64,000 nt of DNA from Podarcis raffonei (lineage: Eukaryota; Chordata; Lepidosauria; Squamata; Lacertidae), in the NCBI RefSeq assembly GCF_027172205.1, contig NC_070614.1:46688001-46752000 (forward strand), given 5' to 3'. The notes beneath the pieces were generated by a model. It made no database searches and was not told where the DNA came from. It was given only the letters and a program-made list of their open reading frames with translations. Every line of letters starts with the position of its first letter. Within the stretch, counting starts at the first letter, position 1. Of the stretch, positions 34,094 through 44,951 are shown in pieces. A program made the position numbers and the translations under genes.

Positions 34094-35431
34094 CCGTATT
34101 TTTCGCACCATAGGACGCACTTTTTCCCTCCTAAAAACCAAGGGAAAATGTGTGTGCGTCCTATGGAGCGAATGCAGGCTTTCGCTGAAGCCTGGAGAGT
34201 GAGAGGGGTCGGTGCGCACCGACCCCTCTCGCTCTCCAGGCTTCAGGAAGCCATCCGCTAGCCGTGGGAGACCCAGCTCTCCCACGGCTAGCGGAGCGCT
34301 GCATTAATCCCGAAGCTTGGGGCTTGCGGAGCTCAGCGCGCCCCAAGCTTCTGGGTGCCGGCAAGGTCTCCGCTAGCCATCTAGACCTTGCCGGCACCCA
34401 GAAGCTTGGGGCGCGCTGAGCTCCGCACGCCCCAAGCTTCGGGATTAGCGCTCCGCTAGCAGCCTGCTTCCCGGAGCGCCGGGCGCCCTGAAAGCAGAGC
34501 GCCCGGCGCTTCGGGAACACATCCGCAGCTTGGGGAGCCTTGCAGGAGTTCCCCGCAAGGCTCCCCACGCTGCGGATAGCAGCCTGCTTCCCGGAGCGTC
34601 GGGCGCCCTGAAAGCAGAGCGCCCGGCGCTTCGGGAACACATCCACAGCGTGGGGAGCCTTGCAGGAGTTCCCCGCAAGGCTCCCCACGCTGCGGATAGC
34701 AGCCTGCTTCCCGGAGCGTCGGGCGCCCTGAAAGCAGAGCGCCCGGCGCTTCGGGAACACATCCGCAGCGTGGGGAGCCTTGCAGGAGTTCCCCGCAAGG
34801 CTCCCCACGCTGCGGATAGCAGCCTGCTTCCCGGAGCGTCGGGCGCCCTGAAAGCAGAGCGCCCGGCGCTTCGGGAACACATCCGCAGCGTGGGGAGCCT
34901 TGCAGGAGTTCCCCGCAAGGCTCCCCACGCTGCGGATAGCAGCCTGCTTCCCGGAGCGTCGGGCGCCCTGAAAGCAGAGCGCCCGGCGCTTCGGGAACAC
35001 ATCCGCAGCGTGGGGAGCCTTGCAGGAGTTCCCCGCAAGGCTCCCCACGCTGCGGATAGCAGCCTGCTTCCCGGAGCGTCGGGCGCCCTGAAAGCAGAGC
35101 GCCCGGCGCTTCGGGAACACATCCGCAGCGTGGGGAGCCTTGCAGGAGTTCCCCGCAAGGCTCCCCACGCTGCGGATAGCAGCCTGCCGCCCGGCGGGTG
35201 GAGCGCCCTGAAGCAGAGCGCTCCGCGCGCCAGGCAGACATCAGCCAGCCCCACAAGCTCGGGGGACAGCAGGGAGGCGCAGCGCCACTATCCCGCTGTT
35301 CCTCGACCTGGTTCGGTTTCCCTGACCTGCTTTTGGGGGGAAAATAAAGGAAAATTTTTTTCCTTTATTTCTCCCCCCAAAAACTAGGTGCGCCCTATGG
35401 TCCGGTGCATCCAATCGTGCGAAAAATACGG
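34094..35431. mobile_element. Giant CCGTATTTTT-TIR MITE with internal palindromic array
   Basis: Termini CCGTATTTTTCGCACCATAG and its inverse (GTGCGAAAAATACGG), with TA at 34092-34093 and 35432-35433. It has the same TIRs as the 259-bp element at 2.6 kb. The GC-rich interior is a series of inverted repeats (GAGAGGGGTCGG / CCGACCCCTCTC near 34205; CCAAGCTTCTGGGTGCCGG / inverse at 34340-34410), then a 120-bp tandem array. No transposase. Long overlapping frames on both strands are a by-product of the 120-bp period (divisible by three) and lack of stops in the unit. Confidence 0.85.
34458..35176. repeat. 120-bp minisatellite, six copies, each two hairpins
   Basis: Units start at about 34458, 34577, 34697, 34817, 34937 and 35057, with a degenerate seventh start. 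Copies 3-6 look identical; copies 1 and 2 differ at a few bases. Each unit contains two near-perfect inverted repeats: CGGGCGCCCTG / GAGCGCCCGGCG, and GTGGGGAGCCTTGC / GCAAGGCTCCCCAC. Confidence 0.95.
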
Positions 35432-35433
35432 TA

Positions 35434-36004
35434 TATTTCTATCATTATCTATGACCATTGGCTTGTCTGAGACCTGACACGGGAATCTTGTTATAATAAT
35501 ATTATAAACTCAAACAAAAAAAGCAGCTAGTCCCTTGCCCCCCACTCCTGGCCAGCTTAGTCCTCCAAGACCTGGGGCAAATGTACCTGGCTGCCTCCAC
35601 CTCTGCAAGCACCTGCTGGACCCAGCTGGACTCTGCAAGGACCCAGCTCTTCAAAAGGAACATTAGCAGCGCTTAGGGCTTTAAAGGTCAGCACCAACAT
35701 TTTGAATTGTGCTCGGAAATGTACTGGGAGCCAATATAGGTCTTTCAGGCCTGGTGTTATGTGGTCTCAGTGGCCACTCCCAGTCACCAGTCTAGCTGCT
35801 GCATTTTGGACTAGTTGTAAATTCCGAGTCACCTTCAAAGGTGACCACCATCCTCTGAGACCAAAAGATGCCTTCTGAAAGTGTTGCTTACAATTGTGAA
35901 TTTTTTATTTTTTATTTTTTGACACAGAGGCAAGCAGTCTCCCAACTTTATATATTTTTAATCCTCTTTGGCAATAAATGGCAATCAAATCAAGTCACTC
36001 CGTA
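35434..36004. other. Spacer with LINE-like fragment
   Basis: 35520-35840 is an old interspersed repeat (GCTTTAAAGGTCAGCACCAA, ATTTTGAATTGTGCTCGG, GCTGCATTTTGGACTAG). No gene. Confidence 0.45.
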
Positions 36005-36949
36005 TCAGTTCAGTGGAATTTTTTTTTTAATATTCACTGCCTTCCTCAAAGCTTCTTTGACATCTTTGTTCCTCAGGGTGTAGATGAAAGGGTTGAGGAG
36101 CGGGGTTATAACTGTATTCAGCACAGATACCACTTTGTTTACCTCCAGAGAGGAGTTTGCTTTGGGCTTCACATACATGAACATCACTGTTCCATATTGT
36201 ATGGACACCACCGTCAGGTGGGCGGCACAGGTTGAGAAAGCCTTCTGTCGCCCCGACGAAGAAGGGATGCGCAATATGGTGGAGATGATGAAGATGTAGG
36301 AGATGGCAGTGAGTAAGAAGGAGCTGAACAGGAGAAGGGCCGACCCCACTAACACTATCTGCTCGAGCAGGTGGGTATCAGAGCAAGCCAAGCTCAGCAA
36401 TGGGGTCACATCACAATAGAAATGGTTGATCAGGTTGGGGCCACAAAATGGGAGTTGGCAGATCAAGATGGTCTGCACTATGACAGTGAAGAAACCTCCC
36501 AGCCAAGACCCCAAGGCTAACTGCAGGCAAAGCTTGCTGTTCATGATGATGCTGTAATGCAGTGGGTTGCAGATGGCTATGTAGCGGTCAAAGGACATTG
36601 AGGCAAGCAGGCAGAATTCAGTAGCCCCAAGAAGGAAATGGAAAAAGGCTTGGGTGATGCAACAGTAGAAGCAGATGGCCCTCCTCTCTGCCAAGAAATT
36701 GGCCAGCATCTTGGGCGACAGCGTGGTGACATAAAAGATCTCCAGGAAAGAGAAGTTCCCTAGGAAGAAGTACATGGGGTTGTGGAGATGGTGATCATGG
36801 ATGATGATGAGAACAATCAGGATGTTTCCTGTGACAGTGAGGATGTACATAAGCAGAACAGGAACAAATAGATACTTCTGCAGCTCTGCGGAACCTGGAA
36901 ACCCTTGGAGAATAAACTCAGTGAGGACAGTTTGATTTGTTTGAGGCAT
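36005..36949 (-). CDS. Olfactory receptor, intact, 314 aa
   Basis: Start taken at [12 protein letters not shown] (NQT sequon at 5-7), six codons inside the longest frame. Landmarks are GNILIVL (TM1), [10 protein letters not shown] (N in place of T), [46 protein letters not shown] (EC2), [33 protein letters not shown] and [12 protein letters not shown]. Complete. The nearest relative by eye is the 30.0-kb gene. This is the last minus-strand OR before the V segments. Confidence 0.96.
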   Translation of the reverse strand: MPQTNQTVLTEFILQGFPGSAELQKYLFVPVLLMYILTVTGNILIVLIIIHDHHLHNPMYFFLGNFSFLEIFYVTTLSPKMLANFLAERRAICFYCCITQAFFHFLLGATEFCLLASMSFDRYIAICNPLHYSIIMNSKLCLQLALGSWLGGFFTVIVQTILICQLPFCGPNLINHFYCDVTPLLSLACSDTHLLEQIVLVGSALLLFSSFLLTAISYIFIISTILRIPSSSGRQKAFSTCAAHLTVVSIQYGTVMFMYVKPKANSSLEVNKVVSVLNTVITPLLNPFIYTLRNKDVKEALRKAVNIKKKIPLN

Positions 36950-38590
36950 TTCTTGAAGAAGACTCATCTGCCCGACTCCTTTCTATACCTGCTAAGAGCA
37001 TGGGGGAAAAGATCAACAAGACAGCAAACCTTTGCAGTGTGCAGCTTGAAGGGACTGAATGCATAAAAACTGACTCCTTCTGGAATTAAAGATTGCCCAG
37101 GCCCAAAAGTTTGATTCAAAGCTTTACCTGCATAACTTTCTTCAAAACAGAGCAAAAAACAACAACAGTAAATTATACATCTAAACAGTTCTGTGATGTT
37201 CAGGTTCATTATTTTAAAAATAACTTTAAACAGGACTGAGGTTAAAACTCTATCTCTCCCCCATTGCAGCCTTCATTACAACCTGAGGTTATGTGCTTCT
37301 GGAGTGAGCTTCATTATCAATGTTACTTCCACACTCGCTGGGAACTCCCTTTCAAAACGGAGATTTGCAACCTGTCACCTTTGTTACCTGATCTAAGGTT
37401 AAACACTCACACGCTAGCTAGCAGAGAATAACAATAGTTAGTTATCAACTGATCTAGAAGTTTGGAGAGCTTAATATACCCCTTGGAAAATCGTTAAAGC
37501 CTGCAGTAATGCACAAATGCATTCCTCCTTTTGGTGTCAATTATACAATTATACTTAACAAACTAGCTATATCATCATCCTGCTTAGATTTCTAGTTTAA
37601 TTTCAGAACAGGCTCAAGTACCCTATGTTAAATCAAAAGGCATGTTATACAAGGAGGAGGGGGAAGAGGACACCATACCAGCTGCTCCTAGTACAGATCC
37701 ATGGAATTACATTCCATACATTCTCACTAATCCATACAACAACCCTTTAAAGTGAGTATTACAAGTAGGATGAAGGTTTCCTGTGACAACCCAGTGAATT
37801 CATTTTTGAGGCAGGATTTGAATGACGTATAAAGAGAAAGAGACATTTAGATTTTGATTTTGTTCAGTCTGGGGAGATTAAATGAATGTCAAAACTTGTG
37901 CAAGGTCCTTCAATAGGAAATGTACAATCACAAGTTAACCTTCCTGGTTTCCACCAAGATAGACACATCAATGTCTGCTTGATTATTATAGCTCATATCA
38001 GAATAATAAGTTTGCTTAATATTTTTCTAGCCCTGGTGGAGCAATAACAAGCAAGGGAAAATGGTATGGTCCCCACCCCCATCCAGATGAATAAACATAC
38101 TTTAGGAGAAAGCAGAACTTAATTTGCTTAAATCTTCAATCTTCAATCAGAACAATCCAAATTCACACTTATCTAAATTTTGCAATGCAGTTATCCAACC
38201 AAACAATATTAATAAAAATGCATTTTATTGGGGAAGTGTATAAAATGTGAAGATGTTAGTGGGGAAGAACATACAAAATCCTTTTTATTAGGGGAAATTA
38301 CTTGCAAAAAAGGCGTACATTAGTGTATAAAAAAGGTATTTATTAAGAAAAATTGCACTAAAATGCTGATGAATTTCCTGAGTTTTTAAAATTGTATTGC
38401 TGCATAATGTGGAGAACTGAATTTAAGATTCTAAAAAGTGAGAGGGAGAAATGAAATAAAATGAAACTGTAATTGATAGATCCTTCCGTCTCCAGACACT
38501 ACCCACAAACTTCCAAACTGATCTTCAGAAACAGTGGTGTAAGAAATCTGCTTTAAAATGAAAAAAAGATAAATATAAAATCACGCTCCC
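36950..38590. other. Intergenic, no gene seen
   Basis: AT-rich spacer. At about 38210-38400 a stretch (ATTTTATTGGGGAAG, TTTATTAAGAAAAATTGCAC, ATGCTGATGAATTTC) resembles 47270-47350 and 62040-62170, so it is an old dispersed repeat. Confidence 0.4.
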
Positions 38591-38607
38591 TAATTGCTCT
38601 GTTTTCT

Positions 38608-40761
38608 TTTTTAAAAAAATAATATTTATTAAAAGTTTAAAGATTACAGAAAAAAGAAAAAAAGAGAAAGATTAAACAAAACAAATCAATACATTACAAT
38701 ACATAAAAAAACAAAAAACAATACATCAAAACAAAAACAAAAGCAAAAACAATTAAAAACACATCCAATATTTCCATATCTTTGTCTTTCATTTACTTGT
38801 TTCATCGACCTCCTCACACCTCCCTTTTTTGTATTCTAGTTATTAATTATTTCAGCAAATCCTTTCCATCTTTCTCTGTTTTCTGTCATATAATTATCTT
38901 AATTTATTTTAACCTTATCTTACCATTAATACCATAAAACTTATTTGTACTTAAGTCCTTATAACATTTCTACTAAAGCCATGTAATTTCATTCCAACAT
39001 TTTTCTAACACTCATTAATTTTACAATATTTCTATAAATAAATTTTTAAACTTTTTTCCAATCTTCTTCCACCGTCTCTTCTCCCTCGTCTCGGATTCTG
39101 CCAGTCCTTTCTATCAATTCCATATGGTCCATCAACCTGGTGATCTTCTGTCCGAGGCTCTTAACTCTTTTCCATGTCCCTTCTGCAGATCTTCTTCATA
39201 TTTATACATACACTTTACTTTATCTTCTGCTGATCTTATTCTTAATTTCCTTCCTTTGGCGCTGAGGAGTAGATCTCGGGGAAGCTCCAACCTAACAATG
39301 TCTTTATTCCTTCTCGACAGGTCAGCCCATTCTCCGTAGTCAAAACTAAAGTCCAAAAGATATTTCAGGACGTGTTTCAAAATCCCTCCAAAACTGAAGA
39401 CCCCCACAACTCCAATCTCCTCCTGACCCAAATCCAGGTCCCAAAAGCCAGAACATCCCTGCATAAAGGGATCTGTCCAACTTTCCTTCTCCAATCCAAG
39501 CGGGGCTCCAATCCTCAAAATCTGACTTTCTCTAAATTCAGTCATAGAAGGCAACAACTTATATTCATCAAATTGCCTCTGTAAGGCTGGGGCTCTCTCC
39601 ACTTGTATTACTTGAGGTTCAACAACAACTTTCTCCCTCGCCTTCTCCACAACTTGCCATGTCAAAATAGATTCCTGAATCGATTCCTGAGTAGTTTCTG
39701 TATAGATGTTCACTTTTTGTCCCAAATCAGTCACTTTTTGTCCCATATTATCAATTTTAATAGTTTTCACATCCGTCTTCTTATGAAGCTGTTCCAATGA
39801 AGCACTTATCTTGCAAAATGCAATCACTAAGGCTTCTTCTGTTGACATTCTTACCAGTCCAAGGTCAATCCCTGATTCTCACGGTCTTTTATCTTTTGTC
39901 TCTGCAGCTGGAAAATTCCCCAGCTCCACTCCTGTAACAGTTTCTAAGGCTCCCTCTAGAGGAAACAATTTCTATTTGTATCAGTCCTTTTAAACGCAGA
40001 TCCAGCAACAAAATTAGTTTCAATTTTCAGTTGCTTTTGCTCCTTTTTAAGCGCAGAAGGAAACAGTATATTTCTCTTGTTTAACTATCTGTCAACATAC
40101 GTTTTATTCACAGTCAATGAACTTTCCCAAAACATCAATCTTACTGGCAGCCCGTTTCCAGGTTCGAAACAGTGGTAATTTATCTTTCTTCACTCTCTCT
40201 CCTGCAGGCTTAGGCAATCTAAAATTTCCCCCCTCTTCTCCTGCTTCCAAGGGGGGTTTAACGATTTTAGCCAATGGAAATTTAATTCTTTACAGAAGAC
40301 TTTCCAAGACTTTAGCTTGCAGCCTCTTCGCTTCAGTCTATTTACAAAAGGGGGAGGCGAACTTCCTGTTTAAAACCTCCCCGTTTCGGTGCCAAATTAA
40401 GACGTTTAAAAATCCAATTTTCTGTTCTACTCACGGGTAATTGTTTCAAGATCAAATTGTCCACAGGAAAAAGTCAGCGCTCTCCGGCAACAGCAGTGCG
40501 GCTTCACTCCCTGAAAAAAACAGTCGATTCAAAGCACCGCGCCACTCACCCCACGTCGCTCCGGATCCCCGAAACCGGGTTTCCCTGCAAGTAGGGGAGG
40601 CGCAAAAGGTGCCAGCCGAATCCCACGTTCACAGGCTTCTCCTGCCTGTGATTTTTATGGGTCCCCGCCTTCGCCGTGGCGGCCAGACCCTAATTTCCAC
40701 GCAGCGAATTCCTCCCGATCAGAGGAATTCCGCCATTGTCCAGACGCGCCAACCCGGAATT
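38608..40761 (-). mobile_element. L1-derived ORF1-only element, ORF2 nearly all deleted
   Basis: A 2.15-kb insertion bounded by a 17-bp target-site duplication TAATTGCTCTGTTTTCT (38591-38607 and 40762-40778). On the minus strand it has a GC-rich 5' region starting near CCGGGTTGGCGCG with GACAATGGCGG, then a 238-codon frame (39848-39132). Overlapping its last codons in another frame is the ORF2-like tail MDHMELIERTGRIRDEG ending DWKKV (compare DYAELAKLT in the 15.8-kb L1). A 3' UTR with AATAAA and an A-rich end follows. RT and endonuclease are absent. The layout parallels mammalian HAL1 elements. Confidence 0.8.
39132..39848 (-). CDS. L1 ORF1-like protein of the 2.15-kb retroelement, 238 aa
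   Basis: Starts MSTEEALVIAFC. Residues about 14-60 (SLEQLHKKTDVKTIKIDNMG, QKVTDLGQKVN) form a heptad-like, charged helix compatible with the ORF1 trimerisation coiled coil. The C-terminal third is rich in K/R/E (VRLELPRDLL, KGRKLRIRSAEDKVK). No zinc knuckle or clear RRM was identified by eye, so the ORF1 assignment rests on position, coiled-coil character and the adjoining ORF2 tail. If made, it would bind element RNA and rely on an intact L1 for RT. Not a host gene. Confidence 0.55.
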   Translation of the reverse strand: MSTEEALVIAFCKISASLEQLHKKTDVKTIKIDNMGQKVTDLGQKVNIYTETTQESIQESILTWQVVEKAREKVVVEPQVIQVERAPALQRQFDEYKLLPSMTEFRESQILRIGAPLGLEKESWTDPFMQGCSGFWDLDLGQEEIGVVGVFSFGGILKHVLKYLLDFSFDYGEWADLSRRNKDIVRLELPRDLLLSAKGRKLRIRSAEDKVKCMYKYEEDLQKGHGKELRASDRRSPG

Positions 40762-40778
40762 TAATTGCTCTGTTTTCT

Positions 40779-41309
40779 AAAAGTTCTTTTGCCCTGATGT
40801 GACTAAACCTGTAACTAAGTCAAATTATGTTCAAACTAAGCATATATTATTTCTCTGTGCCTTCCCTGCTGTCAGGGTTTATTTGCAGCACGACAAACTC
40901 TCTGCAGTGTCAGAGCCTGGTAACATTCCAAGTAAACTACAGCATAGGCATAGTAGGTAAAATGAACTTACTGAACATGAAATAAATGATATGAAGAAAT
41001 GGCCAAGATCAGCCAGGATAATTCTATTCAGCTGTAGCCTATAGATATCAGTATTATGAGGAAGGTCATCTTGGAACTGAGTTATTTTATGTGTGTCTTA
41101 TGTTTTCAATGTTTTTCTTCCCAAGCAATGAATTTTGTTTTGAAACAGCAGCAAATAATACTATCCTCCAGGGACCTCATTAAGAGGAATTTCCTTCTTG
41201 TACACTTTTTTATTATTCCTCTAACTGGGATTACTAAACTTACACACTTGCCAATGTAGTTTAGCAAACAGAATTGTTGATTTGGAAGAAGAAAACTCAC
41301 AATTCAAAG

Positions 41310-41310
<1 letters not shown>
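40779..41310. other. Spacer, nothing recognised
   Basis: No gene or repeat recognised. Confidence 0.35.

Positions 41311-41372
<62 letters not shown>
41311..41372. repeat. (GT)n(GA)n microsatellite
   Basis: About 16 GT units followed by about 14 GA units. Confidence 0.95.
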
Positions 41373-41374
<2 letters not shown>

Positions 41375-41857
41375 TCTAAAAATACATCTCCAAATGTTGA
41401 TAGTGAATTAGATAGTGAAGATTTGATATCCTACATCAGCAAACAATATTTGGTATTGACCAGCCTGGGATAGCATATAGGCTGAAATATTATACTTCAC
41501 ACGTGTCCATTCAGCTGCTTTGATTCCTGGAACTGGCACTGAGCATAAATCTAAACATAGCCTTAATATACCCACTGGGATGAGAAAGACTTTGTCACTC
41601 GCCAGAAGCTCAGCTAGTTGCTGCTATATCATTAGTTCTCATATTCCATGACCACTAGTGGGTGGTAGTGCTCAAGAAACTTGAAGGAAGGCATGATCTG
41701 GCATTCTAAATTATTGCATTGGTTATGTGCAATAAGCATAAAGGGTTTATAAGCCTTTATAAGCATAAAGGGTTAGCCATATTTTTTTAATTTTTGTATT
41801 CGTTTGTTCCAGAACAGATAGTCACCTCTTCCTCAAACTGCTTGCGCAAATGCAATA
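41373..41857. other. Spacer, nothing recognised
   Basis: No gene seen. Short direct repeat AAGCATAAAGGGTT at about 41735-41775. Confidence 0.35.
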
Positions 41858-41865
41858 GGGTAGAT

Positions 41866-42001
41866 CAGGCACCCCCAAACTCGGCCCTCCAGATGTTTTG
41901 GGACTACAGTTCCCATCATCCCTGACCACTGGTCCTGTTAGCTAGGGATGATGGGAGTTGTAGTCCCAAAACATCTGAAGGGCCGAGTTTGGGGATGCCT
42001 G
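41866..42001. mobile_element. hAT-type MITE, almost perfect palindrome
   Basis: 136 bp starting CAGGCACCCCCAAACTCGG and ending CCGAGTTTGGGGATGCCTG, arms joined at ACCACTGGTCCTGTTAGC. An 8-bp target duplication GGGTAGAT lies at 41858-41865 and 42002-42009, which is diagnostic of hAT transposition. Confidence 0.93.
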
Positions 42002-42009
42002 GGGTAGAT

Positions 42010-42750
42010 GATGGAGTTACGGTAGTTTATTTCCTGTTGCTGCAAATGGTTGGGCATAAACCAATGGGTTCAAGTGAGAAGAATTCTCACAAAGCATTAA
42101 AAAGAACTTCCTGACTGTATGAGCTGAACAGAAAGCCTTGGAACATGGTGGGCTGTCCTTTGCCAGTGGTTTTTAAGTGGCAGCTGGGTCGACACCTATT
42201 AGGGATGTTGTAGCAGTAGATTTGTTGCATCAGCAGGGATTCGAAATATATTACCATTGAGGTTCCTCAGTGGGTTCCAGCCATTCAGGTTCCAACGCCA
42301 TCATTCTAATCAGCAAACATAAAAGAGATCTTTGCCCAAATCTGCCCCTCTGCCTTTGAACACCACATTGCCTCTCACAAAGCCACTCACCTATATACGT
42401 GTATACAACATTGCATTGAATGCAGTGATGTGCTTCATTCTTGAATTGTTCTAGTGACAACACTACAAGCATTTTAGTAGAGCAGATAATTTAAATCATT
42501 TCATGTTTTCCAATATCTGAAGTGGGGGGGGGGACCCTTGCTTCCTGTAATAATCATTTTCTTTAGCCTAAATAAATCTCCCTCCACCACCACATTATCC
42601 CCAAGGAGATGTTCCTCTGAGATTTGTCCAGATGCATATTAATGAGAATCTATCACTGTGGGAGTTGGCCACAATGGTTTCCTCCAGTATAAATACTCCA
42701 CAGAAAATTTTGAAACTATGCCAAAAAGTGCCTAATCTGACTACTTCCTA
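42010..42750. other. Spacer, nothing recognised
   Basis: No gene; short poly(G) at about 42523. Confidence 0.35.
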
Positions 42751-42751
42751 C

Positions 42752-43450
42752 TCTTTTTTAAAAAATGCTTTTATTATTTTCCTCCTTAAACAATATTTTC
42801 GACAATATAATAGCGAACACAAAAACTTTCAGCTCTGCCGAACATGCGACTTCCATGCTTCCCTTCAGCAGGTTATTTGCTTTCAAGTCCAATCTCACAA
42901 TTTAGCTCTTTAACTTCAATTGTCCACATTGTAGGATTTATTTCAATCCTGCTAGTGTCTTCAAATTTTTGCAATTGTTACTCAAATATACAGCGGTACC
43001 TCGGGTTAAGTACTTAATTCGTTCTGGAGGTCCGTTCTTAACCTGAAACTGTTCTTAACCTGAAGCACCACTTTAGCTAATGGGACCTCCTGCTGCCGCC
43101 ACACCGCCGGAGCACGATTTCTGTTCTTATCCTGAAGCAAAGTTCTTAACCCGAGGTACTATTTATGGGTTGGCAGAGTCTGTAACCTGAAGTGTATGAA
43201 ACCTGAAGCGTATGTAACCCGAGGTACCACTGTACAATAAATTTACTCCAATCCCTTTGAAATTTTTGATCGTCCTGATCTCAAATCCTGCAGAACAGTC
43301 TGGCCAATTCCACAAAGTCCATCCTCTTTGCCTGCCACTCAGCAATCGTACGTACCTCCTGTAACTTCCACTTTTAGGCCATTAAAGTTCTCGCTGCTGC
43401 TGTGGCATACATAAATAGTCTTTGATCTATCTTGACTGCTTCCTGCTCTT
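42752..43450 (-). mobile_element. L1 3' UTR-like fragment, interrupted by a MITE
   Basis: Begins with TTTTTTAAAAAATGCTTTTATT (reverse of a poly(A) end) and continues with A/C-rich UTR-like sequence on both sides of the MITE at 42991-43232. Family assignment is tentative. Confidence 0.5.
42991..43232. mobile_element. TA-flanked mariner/pogo-like MITE
   Basis: Ends CAGCGGTACCTCGGGTTAAG and CTTAACCCGAGGTACCACTG-type inverse (right end CCGAGGTACCACTG), with TA at 42989-42990 and 43233-43234. Interior repeats of TTCTTAACCTGAA. The CAG...TACCTCGG terminus resembles Tigger/pogo elements. No transposase. Confidence 0.88.
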
Positions 43451-43572
43451 AACATCCTGACATGGGTAGAATTTATGGCAAATCTGCTCAACTACATCCA
43501 GAGCAGGATCACGACACCAAAGCTGACCACAGTTTGGGAACATGCACATAACAGCACACAAATGCACACAAA

Positions 43573-43612
<40 letters not shown>

Positions 43613-43940
43613 ACTATGGATGATCTTGGGTGTTTGTGTTGTGTTGAGGAAATTCCTCATGTGTATCTTCCCATTTAGAAGAACTGGCTCTCAAAATGAT
43701 TATTGTTTGATTATTGCTAAATTCATCAAATGTGCTGTTCACCCAAGACAGGGAAGTCTCTACGTGACTTCAAGTTTAAAAACATACAAAATTGTAAAAT
43801 CAAGAACCAGCATTATAGAAACAAAAAATTACAGTATGTAGAACAAAAGATACCAGCTTCCACAGGGGAGAGATGGGACATACAATTGCTCAGAGACAAC
43901 GTCTCAGAAAGCTGTTTTTTAAAGCCACTGTAATGTCCAT
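43451..43940. other. Spacer with (CTAA)n
   Basis: (CTAA)n at 43573-43612. No gene before the V-segment octamer. Confidence 0.5.
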
Positions 43941-43948
43941 ATGCAAAT
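43941..43948 (+). promoter_or_regulatory. Octamer ATGCAAAT of V segment 1
   Basis: A perfect ATGCAAAT 92 bp before the leader ATG, the position and orientation of the Oct-1/Oct-2 site in immunoglobulin VH promoters. Confidence 0.85.
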
Positions 43949-44040
43949 TAGAAATCTATGTTTCCTCTCCTAGAAACCTTTAAAGCAATGCTTTGGGCCA
44001 GCAGGTTGGCATCATCCTCTTGCCTTTGAAAACAGAAACC

Positions 44041-44931
44041 ATGAGTTTTACACTGTGTCTTCTTTTCTGGGCAGCAACATTAGCAGGTAAGGGAGATGGC
44101 CAGTGAAAGATCTGTCCTAAATTATATTTTTGGTTTGTCAGTCAAAGATTCTGAAAATGTTGTGATACATAACGAAGAAGACAATGAAGAGAGACATGAC
44201 AGATATTATATGGGACACGAGGAACCTCAATTCCCTACTGATTGAGCCCTAGGTCAAAATATACACCAAAATGTTGCTGGTCTTTTTGGTCATGGCAGTT
44301 GTCAAGCTAGATAAATACATGGAAGTATTTATCTACCACACTATTATTTATACTGGAGAAACAATGATTCTTTGGTTGGATAATGCTACAGCAAAAATAT
44401 TGCATTTATTTATTTATTTAGGAAATGTATACTGCACATGTTTGGTCAGTCTCAAAAGAGACTGAAGGAAAAAGGAGCACCAGTTTACTAGCTTCTATTA
44501 AATTTAGACAATAAATTAAATAAAAAGACAAGTCTGGCAGAATGGGAAGAAACAGTCAGTACATTATTCTCATAGACAGCAGAGTATATGAATGAATTAT
44601 AATCTCTCTCTTTTTTATCCACAGATGTCCAGTCTCAAATCCAATTTTTTCAACCTGCTAATGAAATTAAAAGCCCTGGAGAATCAATGAAACTCACCTG
44701 TAGGGCATCTGGATATAGATTTACCAGGTACTCAATTTCTTGGGTCAGACAGGCCCCTGAAAAAGGACTGGAGTGGGTCGGTACTACACGGATGGATAAC
44801 TTCAAAACATTCTATCCTGAGTCTCTCGAAGGTCGAGTCACCATCAGTGTGGACATCTCCATCAGCACTTCATATCTGCAGCTGAACAATTTGAAAGCTG
44901 AAGACACAGCTGTATATTACTGTGCAAGGGG
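44041..44931 (+). CDS. VH-type variable segment 1, open reading frame
   Basis: Antigen-receptor V segment in two exons. The leader exon 44041-44086 (46 nt, MSFTLCLLFWAATLAG) ends in a GTAAGG donor. After a 538-bp intron, the V exon begins 44625 after a TTTTTTATCCACAG acceptor. It encodes VQSQIQFFQPANEIKSPG in FR1, the first Cys (44699-44701), SWVRQAPEKGLEWVG in FR2, GRVTISVD and LKAEDTAVYYCAR with the second Cys at 44921-44923. All canonical VH residues are present and no stop occurs. It could be an IGHV or a VH-like TCR delta segment. The recombination signal behind it is defective in spacing, so rearrangement is doubtful. Confidence 0.92.
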
Positions 44932-44951
44932 CACACAGGGAGTCAAAAACC
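44932..44951 (+). other. Defective recombination signal of V segment 1
   Basis: Heptamer-like CACACAG/CACAGGG (44932-44940) is followed after only 2-4 bp by a nonamer-like TCAAAAACC (44943-44951; 8 of 9 to ACAAAAACC). Neither a 12- nor a 23-bp spacing gives a nonamer (AACTCAGTG or CTCAGTGGC at 23). Looks like a collapsed spacer. Confidence 0.55.

Noticed and set aside
34458-35176. CRISPR-like array
   Set aside because: Vertebrate context. There are no unique spacers: the whole 120-bp unit repeats as a tandem minisatellite.
34161-35387. Four long overlapping open frames (266-335 codons) on both strands
   Set aside because: They arise because a stop-free GC-rich 120-bp unit repeats with a period divisible by three. 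Products are perfect repeats with no domain, inside a MITE.
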